A DNA stretch of 64,000 nt, taken from positions 186,001 through 250,000 of the forward strand of contig CAVSZK010000019.1 in assembly GCA_963732415.1 (NCBI GenBank). The letters run 5' to 3'. The notes below the pieces were generated by a model. It saw only the letters and a list, made by a program, of their open reading frames with translations, searched no databases and was not told the origin of the DNA. Shown in pieces: positions 33,906 through 42,123 of the stretch. The first letter of the stretch is position 1, and every line of letters begins with the position of its first letter. The translations under genes were made by a program, and so were the position numbers. The DNA is from RPQJ01 sp963732415. GTDB taxonomy: Bacteria; Pseudomonadota; Gammaproteobacteria; Steroidobacterales; Steroidobacteraceae.

Positions 33906-34946
33906 ATGAAATCGACTCATGCCTGCTCGTTGATCCTGGCCCTGGGCACGGGCGTCGCCGCGCCGCTCGCATCCGCGATCGAGCCCATCTCGCAGACCCC
34001 GGGCTGGCGGGGATTCGTGGTCGGCGGCGTGGGCTACACCGAACTCAAGAGCAATCTCGTGGCGGGCAACGGGATCATCGACATCGGTCGCGACACCATC
34101 AATTCGATCTACGACGCTCCGCGCAGCGACAGCACCTGGCACCCGCTCTTCACCGGCGAGATCAACTACACGTTCGAAGACCAGTGGCAGCTCTTTCTCG
34201 GCACTTCGCTGGAGGACGCGGTAACGCTGGACGGCGTGACCCAGTTCGGGCTCCGCAAGGACATCGGCGCGTCCGGGGTCCTGCAGGCCGGCTACCTTTT
34301 CAGCGGCATACAAACCCAGACCTGGGAGGACCCGTATGCGGAAGGCATCAAGCGCAAGGAGACCGATCGTGACTCCAGTGGCTTGCGCCTGCAGTGGGAC
34401 CGGGTCATGGGTTCCGCGTTCGAACTGACCTTCTCCTATCGCGACATCTCCATCGATAAGGAACGCAGCGGGCAGGGCGTAACCAGCGTACCCTGCGATG
34501 TCGACTGCCAGGACCTGCTGCGGCGCGACGGCGACCAGTACTCCTTCGACGTGTCCTACCTCTTCAAGCTGGGGGAGGGTTCGCGACACCTGTTGCGCCC
34601 CATGGTTCGCTACACCATCGACGACCGAAAGGGCGATGCGATCAGCGGCGATTCGTACCGTCTGCAGTTGAGCTACGTGTTCCTGGGCCAGGGCTACACC
34701 GTCGCGAGCAACCTCATCTACGGGGGCACTAACGAGGACGCGCGCAATCCGCTGTTCGGCGTGAGGACGGACTCGAACCGCTACGCCGTCGATACGACGC
34801 TGTTCTACCGCCTGCCCGCAGCGAGCGGACGCTGGCAGGCAGTGGGCAGCATCCTCTGGGGCAAGGACGATTCCAACGTCAGGTTCTACGACAGCGACGT
34901 GTTCAACGTCAGCGTCGGCGCGATGTATCGCTTCGGAGGCCGCTAA
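33906..34946 (+). CDS. DUF2860-like outer-membrane barrel protein
   Basis: 346-residue exported protein. The signal peptide ends 'ASAIEP' near residue 25. The body is strand-rich ('WRGFVVGGVGYTELKSNLVA', 'RLQWDRVMGSAFELTFSYRD', 'YRLQLSYVFLGQGYTVASNL') and ends 'VGAMYRFGGR'. It resembles DUF2860 outer-membrane proteins of unknown function. The 'PCDVDCQDLL' segment holds two cysteines that could form a loop disulfide. It is divergent from the glycine-zipper gene. Confidence 0.7.
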   Translation: MKSTHACSLILALGTGVAAPLASAIEPISQTPGWRGFVVGGVGYTELKSNLVAGNGIIDIGRDTINSIYDAPRSDSTWHPLFTGEINYTFEDQWQLFLGTSLEDAVTLDGVTQFGLRKDIGASGVLQAGYLFSGIQTQTWEDPYAEGIKRKETDRDSSGLRLQWDRVMGSAFELTFSYRDISIDKERSGQGVTSVPCDVDCQDLLRRDGDQYSFDVSYLFKLGEGSRHLLRPMVRYTIDDRKGDAISGDSYRLQLSYVFLGQGYTVASNLIYGGTNEDARNPLFGVRTDSNRYAVDTTLFYRLPAASGRWQAVGSILWGKDDSNVRFYDSDVFNVSVGAMYRFGGR

Positions 34947-34997
34947 CGCCAGTTACTGGCGAGTGACACCCGTTACCGGCGGGTCGCCGCGGTGCGC

Positions 34998-37298
34998 TCA
35001 CCAGCCAAGGTCGTTGATCGTGCCTTCCTCGATCGGGCGGCCCAGCCCGAGCACCAGCTGCCAGTCGCTGGTGGTGGTGCCAGCGAGTGACAGCGACAGT
35101 GGGCCGAGCGGCGTGCGACCGGCCAGCACGAACGCCCCGGAATAGATCGGCGACGCATCGACGCCATCGATGCGGCCGCTCATGTCCGCAGCGGTAAACT
35201 TCAGGCCCGCAAAGATCGACTGGCCGAAGATGTAGCTGATGTCCGCGATCCGCCACAGGTAGGACGCCTGGGCACTCCAGTACCCCGTCCCGCGCAGTTC
35301 GCCGATGCTGAGCCCCGGCAAGCTGACCGGGCCACCGAGACTGAAAGTGTCGTACAAGGGCAGCTCGGTTCCGAACGAGGACCCGCCGCTCACCCGCAGG
35401 TACCCGACGTTGCGTTCCAGCGGCAGGGCGACTGTTGCCGTGCCCTCGAAGCGCTCGTAGGGTGCCTCGACCGCATCGGCACCAAGCGCGTTCTCGCTGC
35501 GGAAATAGGTCATGCGGGCAACCATGCCGCGCTGCCAGAGTACGTCGCGGTCCCGCGAGTCGAACGTGTAGCGCAACGAGAGGCCGCCATAGCCCTCGGC
35601 CGGAATGTCGGGCAGGTCCTGGGAGCCGATTTCCCGGGTGGCCGCCTGGACGCCGGATCGGATTCCCGCACGCAGCTCGGCGCGCCTGCCGAAAACATGT
35701 CCCGCGTCGAGGTAGCCCCATGCAGATGAGAACCGATAGCTGGTCACCGCATCACCGTCATCGTAAAGGTCCTCGCGGGATTGCTGCGCTGTCAGGCCGG
35801 GCTCGATGAACCAGCGATGCGCCGCGTCGAGTGGTTGGTACAGGGACGCCTCCAGGCCAGAGGTTCGACCCAGCCGTACCGATCCGCCCAGCTCTCCGCC
35901 GCGGCTGTTGACCCAGGTCTGCAGGTAGTCGGCGCCGATCGTGAATGCTGTGTCCTGGTCCGTGCCGACATAGAAGCCGAGATCGAATCGGACGATGTGC
36001 GGGCCCCAGGATTTCTCCATCAGATGCACGTCCAGCGTCGACTGGCTCGGGTCCCCGGACAAGGTGTAGGCCACGCGCTCGAAGTCGGAGAGCGCAAACA
36101 CGGCGTTCATGCGCTGCGTAAGCTGTCGCGAGTCGACCACGTCTCCGGCCTGCAGGCCGAGCGTCTGCTCGATGAATTCCGGATTCGCCCGCTCGAGACC
36201 GATCAGGTTGACACCCGCCAGCGTGACCTTGTCCCTCCCGGGCCGGGAGGCCGTTTCCCGCCATGCCAGGTACTCTTCCTCGGACACGGAATAGCGCATG
36301 AGATCGTCACGATGCGCCAGTGCTGCCGCGCGCCCCTTCGGGATAGCGTCGGCAACCCGGTCGAAAGACGCCGAGCCGATGTCCCCCATCTGGATCACGA
36401 TCTTCACGTCAGCCGGGCCAAGCGTATCGAGCTGCTGTCGCTCGTTGGCGCCGACCAGAACGTCGAGGGTACGCGACATCATCGTCAGCGGCCTTTGCAG
36501 TTCCTCGACCGTTGGCTCGGGATTCGGGACGGCGACCGCGATGACCACGTCGGCACAGGTCTGCCGGGCAATGTCGACCGGGACATTGCGCGTGAGTCCG
36601 CCGTCCCCGAGGATGCGCCCGTCCATGCTTATGGGCGAAAAGACGCCGGGCACGGCCATGCTCGCCCGCATCGCCAGCGCCAGGTCGCCGCGATCGAGGA
36701 CGACCATCTCGCCGCTCTGCATGTCGGTGGCTACCGCGCGGAAAGGAATCGGCAACTGGTCGAAATCGGTGACGCCGCGGCTGCGACCCACGAGGTACTG
36801 GATCGTCAGGTCGACGTTCTGCGTGCTGATGAAGCCGGTCGGCGCAATGAGGCTGCCGTTACGCACGCCGAACTCAAGGCTGTTGCTGTAGTTGTTGCTG
36901 GCGAGCTTGCGGCGCATCGGCATCTGTCCCCGCAACCCGTTCTGGGCAATCGCTTCCTGCCAGGAGATCGCGCGGATCGCGGCCTCGAGTTCGTCGGCAC
37001 TCATTCCCGAGGCGTAGGTGCCGCCGACCAGCGCGCCCATGCTCGTGCCGATGATGCAATCGACGGGAATATGCAGTTCGTCGAGCACATCCAGGACCCC
37101 GACGTGCGCCGCGCCCTTGGCGCCGCCGCCGCCGAGCACGAGTCCGATGCGCGGCCTGGGTTTCGCCGGCGCCTCCATGGCCATGCTCTCGGTCGCACTC
37201 GATTGAGCCGGTAACGCGGCGCAGGCCACATACGCCCAGAGAAACACCGCTGCGAAGCCGCGGGCCGACCGGTTGACGTCAGTGTATTCTCGCCTCAC
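34998..37298 (-). CDS. Patatin-like phospholipase fused to POTRA and Omp85 barrel (type Vd, PlpD-like)
   Basis: About 766 residues. A signal peptide ('VFLWAYVACAALPAQSSA') is followed by a patatin domain with oxyanion motif 'GLVLGGGGAKGAAHVG', nucleophile 'GTSMGALVGG' and catalytic 'DGGLTRNVP'. A POTRA-like segment follows ('VTLAGVNLIGLERANPEFI'), then a 16-strand-type Omp85/BamA barrel ending 'GTINDLGW'. This is the layout of Pseudomonas PlpD, a type Vd autotransporter that carries its lipase to the surface. GTG at 37298 follows GGGGAG; GTG at 37304 is an alternative. It is divergent from a lipoprotein hydrolase. Confidence 0.9.
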   Translation of the reverse strand: MRREYTDVNRSARGFAAVFLWAYVACAALPAQSSATESMAMEAPAKPRPRIGLVLGGGGAKGAAHVGVLDVLDELHIPVDCIIGTSMGALVGGTYASGMSADELEAAIRAISWQEAIAQNGLRGQMPMRRKLASNNYSNSLEFGVRNGSLIAPTGFISTQNVDLTIQYLVGRSRGVTDFDQLPIPFRAVATDMQSGEMVVLDRGDLALAMRASMAVPGVFSPISMDGRILGDGGLTRNVPVDIARQTCADVVIAVAVPNPEPTVEELQRPLTMMSRTLDVLVGANERQQLDTLGPADVKIVIQMGDIGSASFDRVADAIPKGRAAALAHRDDLMRYSVSEEEYLAWRETASRPGRDKVTLAGVNLIGLERANPEFIEQTLGLQAGDVVDSRQLTQRMNAVFALSDFERVAYTLSGDPSQSTLDVHLMEKSWGPHIVRFDLGFYVGTDQDTAFTIGADYLQTWVNSRGGELGGSVRLGRTSGLEASLYQPLDAAHRWFIEPGLTAQQSREDLYDDGDAVTSYRFSSAWGYLDAGHVFGRRAELRAGIRSGVQAATREIGSQDLPDIPAEGYGGLSLRYTFDSRDRDVLWQRGMVARMTYFRSENALGADAVEAPYERFEGTATVALPLERNVGYLRVSGGSSFGTELPLYDTFSLGGPVSLPGLSIGELRGTGYWSAQASYLWRIADISYIFGQSIFAGLKFTAADMSGRIDGVDASPIYSGAFVLAGRTPLGPLSLSLAGTTTSDWQLVLGLGRPIEEGTINDLGW

Positions 37299-37387
37299 CG
37301 CCACTCCCCGCGTGCCACTGGCCCGCGCACATCGTCCTATACTATCGCAGCGGCGGTATCCGGAAGCAGCCGACCACTGGAGTGCAC

Positions 37388-38911
37388 ATGAGCCGCATCG
37401 CACCTTCTGTCCGGCATCTGCTCCTTCATCGCGGATGGCGTGCGCTTTGCGTCCTGGCTGGCGCCGCGGTTTTTCTCCCCGGCTGCAGCAGCCAGCCCCT
37501 GGAGCCGTGGCACACCGAGGTGCTGACGGAAGACTATCGCACAGCCAGGGCCGATGAGGTTCGCAGCTTCGAGGACTACCTCCGGCTGGAAGACCGGTTG
37601 TTTGCGCAGCTCGAATCAAAGGTTTACCAACACACCGAGACCGGGCCCGCGACTGCGCTCATGCGTTACAGCAAGGGCAGCGCCAGCGATCCGCAGGGTC
37701 GCAATCCAAACTGGAACCGCAGCTTCGAATTGCCCGCTGCCGCACCGGTCGGTGGGGTGCTGTTGTTGCACGGGATGTCGGATTCGCCGTACAGCCTGCG
37801 GGCGCTGGGCGAGGAGCTGAACCGGCGTAACTACTGGGTGATCGGCCTGCGGCTTCCCGGTCACGGCACTGCACCCTCCGGATTGCTCAATGTGCGCTGG
37901 GAAGACATGGCCGGCGCCGTGCAACTGGCTGCCGAGCACCTCGCGCAAGAAGTCGGCTCGCAGCCGATCCACATCGTCGGCTACTCGACCGGGGCGCCGC
38001 TTGCGCTCGATTTCACGCTCAATGCGCTCGACGGGCGGACCGGTCCAGTGCCGGCCAGCCTGGTGCTGATTTCACCTGCCATCGGAATCCACGCAGCGGC
38101 AGCGGCGGCCGCTTGGAAACGGCGGTTGGCCGTGCTGCCCGGACTGGGCAATCTGGCGTGGCTGAACATCGAGCCGGAGTTCGACCCCTACAAGTACAAC
38201 TCGTTCACTACCAATGCCGGCGAACAGGTGCACCGCTTGACGCGCTCCGTTTCGCGGCGCATCGCGAGCCTGGCGCGGTCGCAGCAGGCCGGCGCCTTGC
38301 CGCCGATCCTGGTGTTCAAGTCGAACGCGGACTCGACCGTGTCGACCGACGCCGTGGTCACTCGGCTGCTCGGTCTGCTCGATCCTGACCGGCACGAACT
38401 CGTTCTGTTCGACGTCAACCGCGACGCGGCCAAGTCGATGTTGCTGGTCACGGACAGGCGGGCGTTGAACGACCGGGTGATGGGCGACAACCGGCTGCCG
38501 TTCACGGTGACGCTGGTGACCAACGAGAACGAGGGGAGTGCCGCGGTCGTGGCCCGCCACCAGGCGCCGTTCTCAGCCGAGGTGTCGCAGACAGAACCGC
38601 TGAACATGGCCTGGCCGCCAGGCGTGATTTCGCTCTCCCACGTGGCGCTGCCCATTCCGCCGGACGATCCCCTGTACGGTCAGCGGCCGCCCGGCAACCA
38701 GGACGTTCTGTTCCTCGGCCAGATGGCCATCCAGGGCGAGCGGGGCATGCTGGTGCTGCCTGCCGAATGGCTGCTGCGTCTGCGGAACAATCCTTTCTAT
38801 TCCTATCTCGACGCACGGACGCTGGCGTGGATCGACAGCGCCGGCGGGCGACGCAACGACCTGGCCGAGTCGTCGACGCCCCCGGCGCAGCGCGCCGACC
38901 CTGCTCATTGA
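37388..38911 (+). CDS. Alpha/beta-hydrolase lipoprotein
   Basis: 507-residue predicted lipoprotein with lipobox 'FLPGC' near residue 34. The hydrolase domain has 'VLLLHGMSDSPYSLRALGEE' (oxyanion region), 'GLRLPGHGTAPSG' and the nucleophile elbow 'HIVGYSTGAPLALDF' with serine. A candidate acid is in 'VFKSNADSTVS' and a late histidine in 'SLSHVALPI'. The first domain resembles monoacylglycerol-lipase/serine-aminopeptidase hydrolases; the C-terminal 150 residues are not recognised. ATG at 37388 has GGAG five bases upstream. Its 3' end overlaps the convergent META gene by seven bases. Confidence 0.82.
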   Translation: MSRIAPSVRHLLLHRGWRALCVLAGAAVFLPGCSSQPLEPWHTEVLTEDYRTARADEVRSFEDYLRLEDRLFAQLESKVYQHTETGPATALMRYSKGSASDPQGRNPNWNRSFELPAAAPVGGVLLLHGMSDSPYSLRALGEELNRRNYWVIGLRLPGHGTAPSGLLNVRWEDMAGAVQLAAEHLAQEVGSQPIHIVGYSTGAPLALDFTLNALDGRTGPVPASLVLISPAIGIHAAAAAAAWKRRLAVLPGLGNLAWLNIEPEFDPYKYNSFTTNAGEQVHRLTRSVSRRIASLARSQQAGALPPILVFKSNADSTVSTDAVVTRLLGLLDPDRHELVLFDVNRDAAKSMLLVTDRRALNDRVMGDNRLPFTVTLVTNENEGSAAVVARHQAPFSAEVSQTEPLNMAWPPGVISLSHVALPIPPDDPLYGQRPPGNQDVLFLGQMAIQGERGMLVLPAEWLLRLRNNPFYSYLDARTLAWIDSAGGRRNDLAESSTPPAQRADPAH

Positions 38912-39750
38912 TTCGTCCGCGTCTCGATGACCAGGTCGAGCACGTAGTGCACGGTCGGTTCACCACCCGCGGTCCCAGCCTGCTCGAAACGCTTGACCCG
39001 CACCACGTGTTGCTCGCCTTCGACGGGCGTGTAGCCCTCGATGCCTTCGGGCAGCTGTCGCCACTCGCCCGGCGCCCCGCTGGCGAGGCCGTTCTCGTCG
39101 AAGTAACGGTCGCGCACCATCAGGCAGGGGGGCGAGGGGGCGGGTGCAGCGCAGGGCTGCGAAGACACCTCCAGGAACGCGCGCGTGCCGGGCCCGCCGA
39201 ACCGGGTTTCCGGCGTGGGCGCGCCACCGAAGGTCAAGTAGCTGCCATCGGCCGCAGCGAGCCGCAGCTGCGGCGCACCGGCCTCGCCTTCGACCGTAAC
39301 CTGCAGTGTGCCGGCCAGGAACTTGGCGAATGCGGCGTCGGCGCTCGCCAGCGGTGGTGGGCAGGCCATCATCGTCGACATCCCCTGGCTGACCTGCAGT
39401 TGCGTGGAGTCGAGAAGCTGGTAGCCGGCACTGATGCGATTGCAGCTGCCGGTCACGTTGATCCGGCCGTCGCTGAACAGGAGTCCCAGCGGCTTGTCCG
39501 GTGACGGGAAGAACGCGGCGATCGACTGGCCCGCGCCATCGGTCGCCGACTTGAGCTGCCACTCGTAGGCAACGAGGGCGGTGGCCGTGTCGGGGGTGGG
39601 TGCGGCCTCGGTGGCACTGGCAGGTGCAGACGCGACGGCGGGCGCAGTCGCTGCCGGTGCGGACGTGTCGGGCGGCGTGCTCCGGGCGCAGCCCGCCACG
39701 CACAGGGCGGCTAGAACGAGGGCAAGACGATGGGGGTGTTGCAGGGACAT
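38905..39750 (-). CDS. META and DUF4377 domain lipoprotein
   Basis: 281-residue lipoprotein with lipobox 'CVAGC' near residue 21, then an Ala/Pro/Thr-rich linker. A META (HslJ-like) domain spans about residues 60-160 ('YEWQLKSATDGAGQ', 'GRINVTGSCNRISAGYQL', 'MSTMMACPPPLASADAAFAKFL'). A C-terminal DUF4377-like domain follows ('LEVSSQPCAAPAPS', 'CLMVRDRY', 'IEGYTPVEGEQHVVRVKRF'). DUF4377 often accompanies META in HslJ-type lipoproteins. It is the third gene of a likely DUF6491-DUF4105-META transcript. Confidence 0.82.
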   Translation of the reverse strand: MSLQHPHRLALVLAALCVAGCARSTPPDTSAPAATAPAVASAPASATEAAPTPDTATALVAYEWQLKSATDGAGQSIAAFFPSPDKPLGLLFSDGRINVTGSCNRISAGYQLLDSTQLQVSQGMSTMMACPPPLASADAAFAKFLAGTLQVTVEGEAGAPQLRLAAADGSYLTFGGAPTPETRFGGPGTRAFLEVSSQPCAAPAPSPPCLMVRDRYFDENGLASGAPGEWRQLPEGIEGYTPVEGEQHVVRVKRFEQAGTAGGEPTVHYVLDLVIETRTNQ

Positions 39751-39848
39751 GGGCGTACTCCGCTCGAAAGGTTGACCACGGAAGCGCACCGGCTTCCGGG
39801 CGAGACAAAGGGGCAGCGTCTGGCGGCAGGCCAGGTGCAGGTTCAAGT

Positions 39849-40877
39849 TCAAGGGTTCATCCCAGGCACGGACTCTCGAATATGCTGTGCGAATTCCTCA
39901 ACAGGCTCCGCTGCCTTCACCGAGGGGTTGACCCGCGATCGCCGACGCAGTTCGGCGAACGGGAACTGCGTATTCAGCAGCCGCGTGTCGTAGAAATAGC
40001 GGTCGACCCAGCCGTTGAGGTAGTGCCGGAGATCGATATCGCCGATCCGGCCCGCCAGGTTCGCGTAGCGCACGATGTTGATCGTGCAGCTGTTGCTGAG
40101 CAGGTGGTAGAACTCCGGGTGATCGGCCAACTGGTTGATGCGCTCGAGATAGACCTGGAAGAGCTTGCGCGCGTTTTCCGCGGGCACCCGGAGGCGGTAA
40201 AGGTACACGTCTTCGTTGCGGAAATTCGTCCGGACGCCGACCAGGTCGCGTTCCTCGCCCACCACGTAGATCAACTCGTATTTCTTGAACAGCGACGCGA
40301 GCGGGTCGAAGCCCTCGTGCACCTCCGGCCGCGTCTCGATGGAGACGTTGAGTGGCGGCGCATTGTCGAAGATGAAGCTCACGAACGTATGGCCTACGGG
40401 CCCCGGCATCCAATACGAAATGAAGAAATCGAGCCCAGTCAGGTGCGACAACGACACTTCGCGCTCTTCGTAGCGCACCGTGAAGTCGTCGCGGCTGCTG
40501 TAGTCAAAATCCCGCACTCCGGTGATGCGAACGCGATCACCGTCGACCGTGGCGCGGGGCGTGACGGCGACATCCTGCCGCCACTCACGATCGTTCGAGG
40601 GCTTGATGAAGCTCCACCCGACAAGAATGGCAAGATACAGCGCCGCAAAGACCCAGCGCATGCGCGGCCGGTGCGACAGCCACAAGGCCCAGATGCCGAA
40701 TGCCGCAAGCGCGACCGCGAGCCCGATCCGCAATCCTGCCCAGGGCAGCGGGGAAAAATAGATTGCGAGGCTGGCCCAGGCGAGGACCAGGGCCAGGACG
40801 AGAAACCTGGCTCCCTTCAGCAGCCAACCTGGGATCTTCCAGAACCAGCCGGCCCGGCGCGATTCAGTGGATGTCAT
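39849..40877 (-). CDS. DUF4105 (Lnb-like periplasmic domain) membrane protein
   Basis: 342-residue protein with about three N-terminal membrane helices (residues 20-45, 50-68, 75-90) and a periplasmic DUF4105/Lnb domain. Candidate papain-like catalytic residues are the histidine in 'PVGHTFVSFIF' and the cysteine in 'LSNSCTINIVRYA'. The Bacteroides lipoprotein N-acyltransferase Lnb belongs to this family, so a role in lipoprotein or lipid acyl transfer is possible. It lies 25 bases after a lipoprotein gene and before another. Gammaproteobacteria normally use Lnt for N-acylation, so the function here is open. Confidence 0.8.
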   Translation of the reverse strand: MTSTESRRAGWFWKIPGWLLKGARFLVLALVLAWASLAIYFSPLPWAGLRIGLAVALAAFGIWALWLSHRPRMRWVFAALYLAILVGWSFIKPSNDREWRQDVAVTPRATVDGDRVRITGVRDFDYSSRDDFTVRYEEREVSLSHLTGLDFFISYWMPGPVGHTFVSFIFDNAPPLNVSIETRPEVHEGFDPLASLFKKYELIYVVGEERDLVGVRTNFRNEDVYLYRLRVPAENARKLFQVYLERINQLADHPEFYHLLSNSCTINIVRYANLAGRIGDIDLRHYLNGWVDRYFYDTRLLNTQFPFAELRRRSRVNPSVKAAEPVEEFAQHIRESVPGMNP

Positions 40878-40902
40878 GTGCGGCGTGCGACCGTAGCCGA
40901 GT

Positions 40903-41427
40903 TCATTGCGGGTCGTCGGGTATCGAGGGGTCGCGTTCCTCCACCTCGACGTCTTTCAGGTCGCGCTTGGATTCCTTGACTACCCTGGTATTGAGCGGCC
41001 GGACCGTATCGATGCGGCACGTCGTCAGGTTGCTCTGGACACCGCCGCCCCGGACAGTGCCGCTCCGGACAGTGGTGCTCGGGACAGCGCCGCTGTGGAG
41101 ACCGCTGCGATGAATAACGACGCTGTCGAATCCTGCCGAGACACGGCTTGCGCGGGTGGTGAGGCCTATCGACGATGCGAAGACCATGTCGGGACATCGA
41201 TTCACCAGTTCCAGCAAGTACCCCCGATTGCTGCTGGTCCAGACCGTCAGCGCGCTGTCGCCAATCGCTCGCCAGCCCCACAGTCGCCCGGGGCTGTGGA
41301 AGCTGCGGACGGGCTCGCCGGCGTTCGCTCGATAAAACTCGAGTCGTTCGGCCGGCGTCATCCGGGACGGCGTGGCGCAGGCGGTCACGAGCAACAAGGC
41401 ACTCAATATCGACAAGGTTCTGCGCAA
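40903..41427 (-). CDS. DUF6491-like lipoprotein with internal pentapeptide repeat
   Basis: 174-residue predicted lipoprotein with lipobox 'LLVTAC' near residue 17. 'VRSFHSPGRLWGWRAIGDSA' and 'LELVNRCPDMVFASSIGLT' match DUF6491-type proteins of unknown function. Residues about 106-130 are five degenerate pentapeptides of the form x-S-G-x-V, encoded by a 15-bp tandem repeat, and then 'CRIDTVRPLN' resumes the family sequence. The tail is charged. It opens a three-gene minus-strand group. Confidence 0.72.
   Translation of the reverse strand: MRRTLSILSALLLVTACATPSRMTPAERLEFYRANAGEPVRSFHSPGRLWGWRAIGDSALTVWTSSNRGYLLELVNRCPDMVFASSIGLTTRASRVSAGFDSVVIHRSGLHSGAVPSTTVRSGTVRGGGVQSNLTTCRIDTVRPLNTRVVKESKRDLKDVEVEERDPSIPDDPQ
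41037..41111. repeat. 15-bp minisatellite, five degenerate units, inside a lipoprotein gene
   Basis: Units begin at 41037, 41052, 41067, 41082 and 41097, each close to GGACAGTGCCGCTCC. The unit length is a multiple of three, so unit gain or loss keeps the frame and changes only the number of pentapeptides. Confidence 0.85.
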
Positions 41428-41624
41428 GGTCGTCTTCCTTTTCCTTCATGCCAATATGCACTTTGGCGACCATTGGCTGATACGGAGATCATAATCGTCG
41501 GGGAATGCGTCCGCCACAGCGCCGGGCGGGTCGCTTGCAATTCGCACCCGGACCCCGATGCTGCGCGGGGCCGATGGAGCGCTCGTGCCGCTTCGGCACT
41601 TGGCGCACTCGAGGAAAGTCGCTC

Positions 41625-41795
41625 ATGAACAGCCGCTCCTCCACGGGCGACACGATCGTTGCCACGCAAATCAACGTAGACGCACGGCTGCGCGCGTTGA
41701 AGGTCACGTTCATGCTGTTGACGGGGCTCGGCCTGCTGGCCTTCGCCTCCGCAGGGCGGCTACCCGGCCACGAGACCGACGGCGTTCCGAATTGA
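41625..41795 (+). CDS. Small single-pass membrane protein, unrecognised
   Basis: 56-residue reading frame preceded by GAGGAAAG at seven bases. It has a polar N-terminus (about 28 residues) and one hydrophobic segment 'VTFMLLTGLGLLAFASAG'. No family is recognised. The good ribosome-binding site supports it, but its small size leaves doubt. It is divergent from the DUF6491 gene and 94 bases before the next gene. Confidence 0.45.
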   Translation: MNSRSSTGDTIVATQINVDARLRALKVTFMLLTGLGLLAFASAGRLPGHETDGVPN

Positions 41796-41889
41796 TCCTG
41801 GGGCGGCCACGTCTCGCGCAGTTCCGCGTTCCGGGGAATCCGCGCTAGTATCGAAGCCTGAGTATCGGTTGCAAGAACAAGGAGACGAA

Positions 41890-42111
41890 ATGCGTTACGT
41901 CTACATGGTGCTCATTGCCATCTTCGCCGCCATCATCGTCCTGTTCAAGTTCCAGAATCTGGAGTCAGTCACCGTCTCGTTGTTCTCGGCAGGCGTCACG
42001 ATGCCGGTTTCGGTGCTGGTCCTGCTCATCTACGTCCTCGGCATGCTCACCGGCGGCTTCCTGCTCGCTGTCTTGCGTTCCTGGGTTCACGGCGCCACTC
42101 GGCGCTACTAG
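41890..42111 (+). CDS. LapA/DUF1049-domain small membrane protein
   Basis: 73-residue inner-membrane protein with two helices (residues 4-22 and 38-62) flanking 'KFQNLESVTVSLFSAGVTMP', the conserved N-x-x-x-V-x-x-x-L hairpin of DUF1049 (lipopolysaccharide assembly protein A domain). Its ATG follows AAGGAGACGAA. E. coli LapA controls LpxC stability with LapB; no lapB is adjacent here, so this may be a general family member. It lies 12 bases before the CREST-type gene. Confidence 0.72.
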   Translation: MRYVYMVLIAIFAAIIVLFKFQNLESVTVSLFSAGVTMPVSVLVLLIYVLGMLTGGFLLAVLRSWVHGATRRY

Positions 42112-42123
42112 GCTGCACAACTC

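Noticed and set aside
41037..41111. Short tandem repeat as a CRISPR array
   Set aside because: Units are 15 bp, abut without spacers and are translated in frame, so this is a minisatellite.
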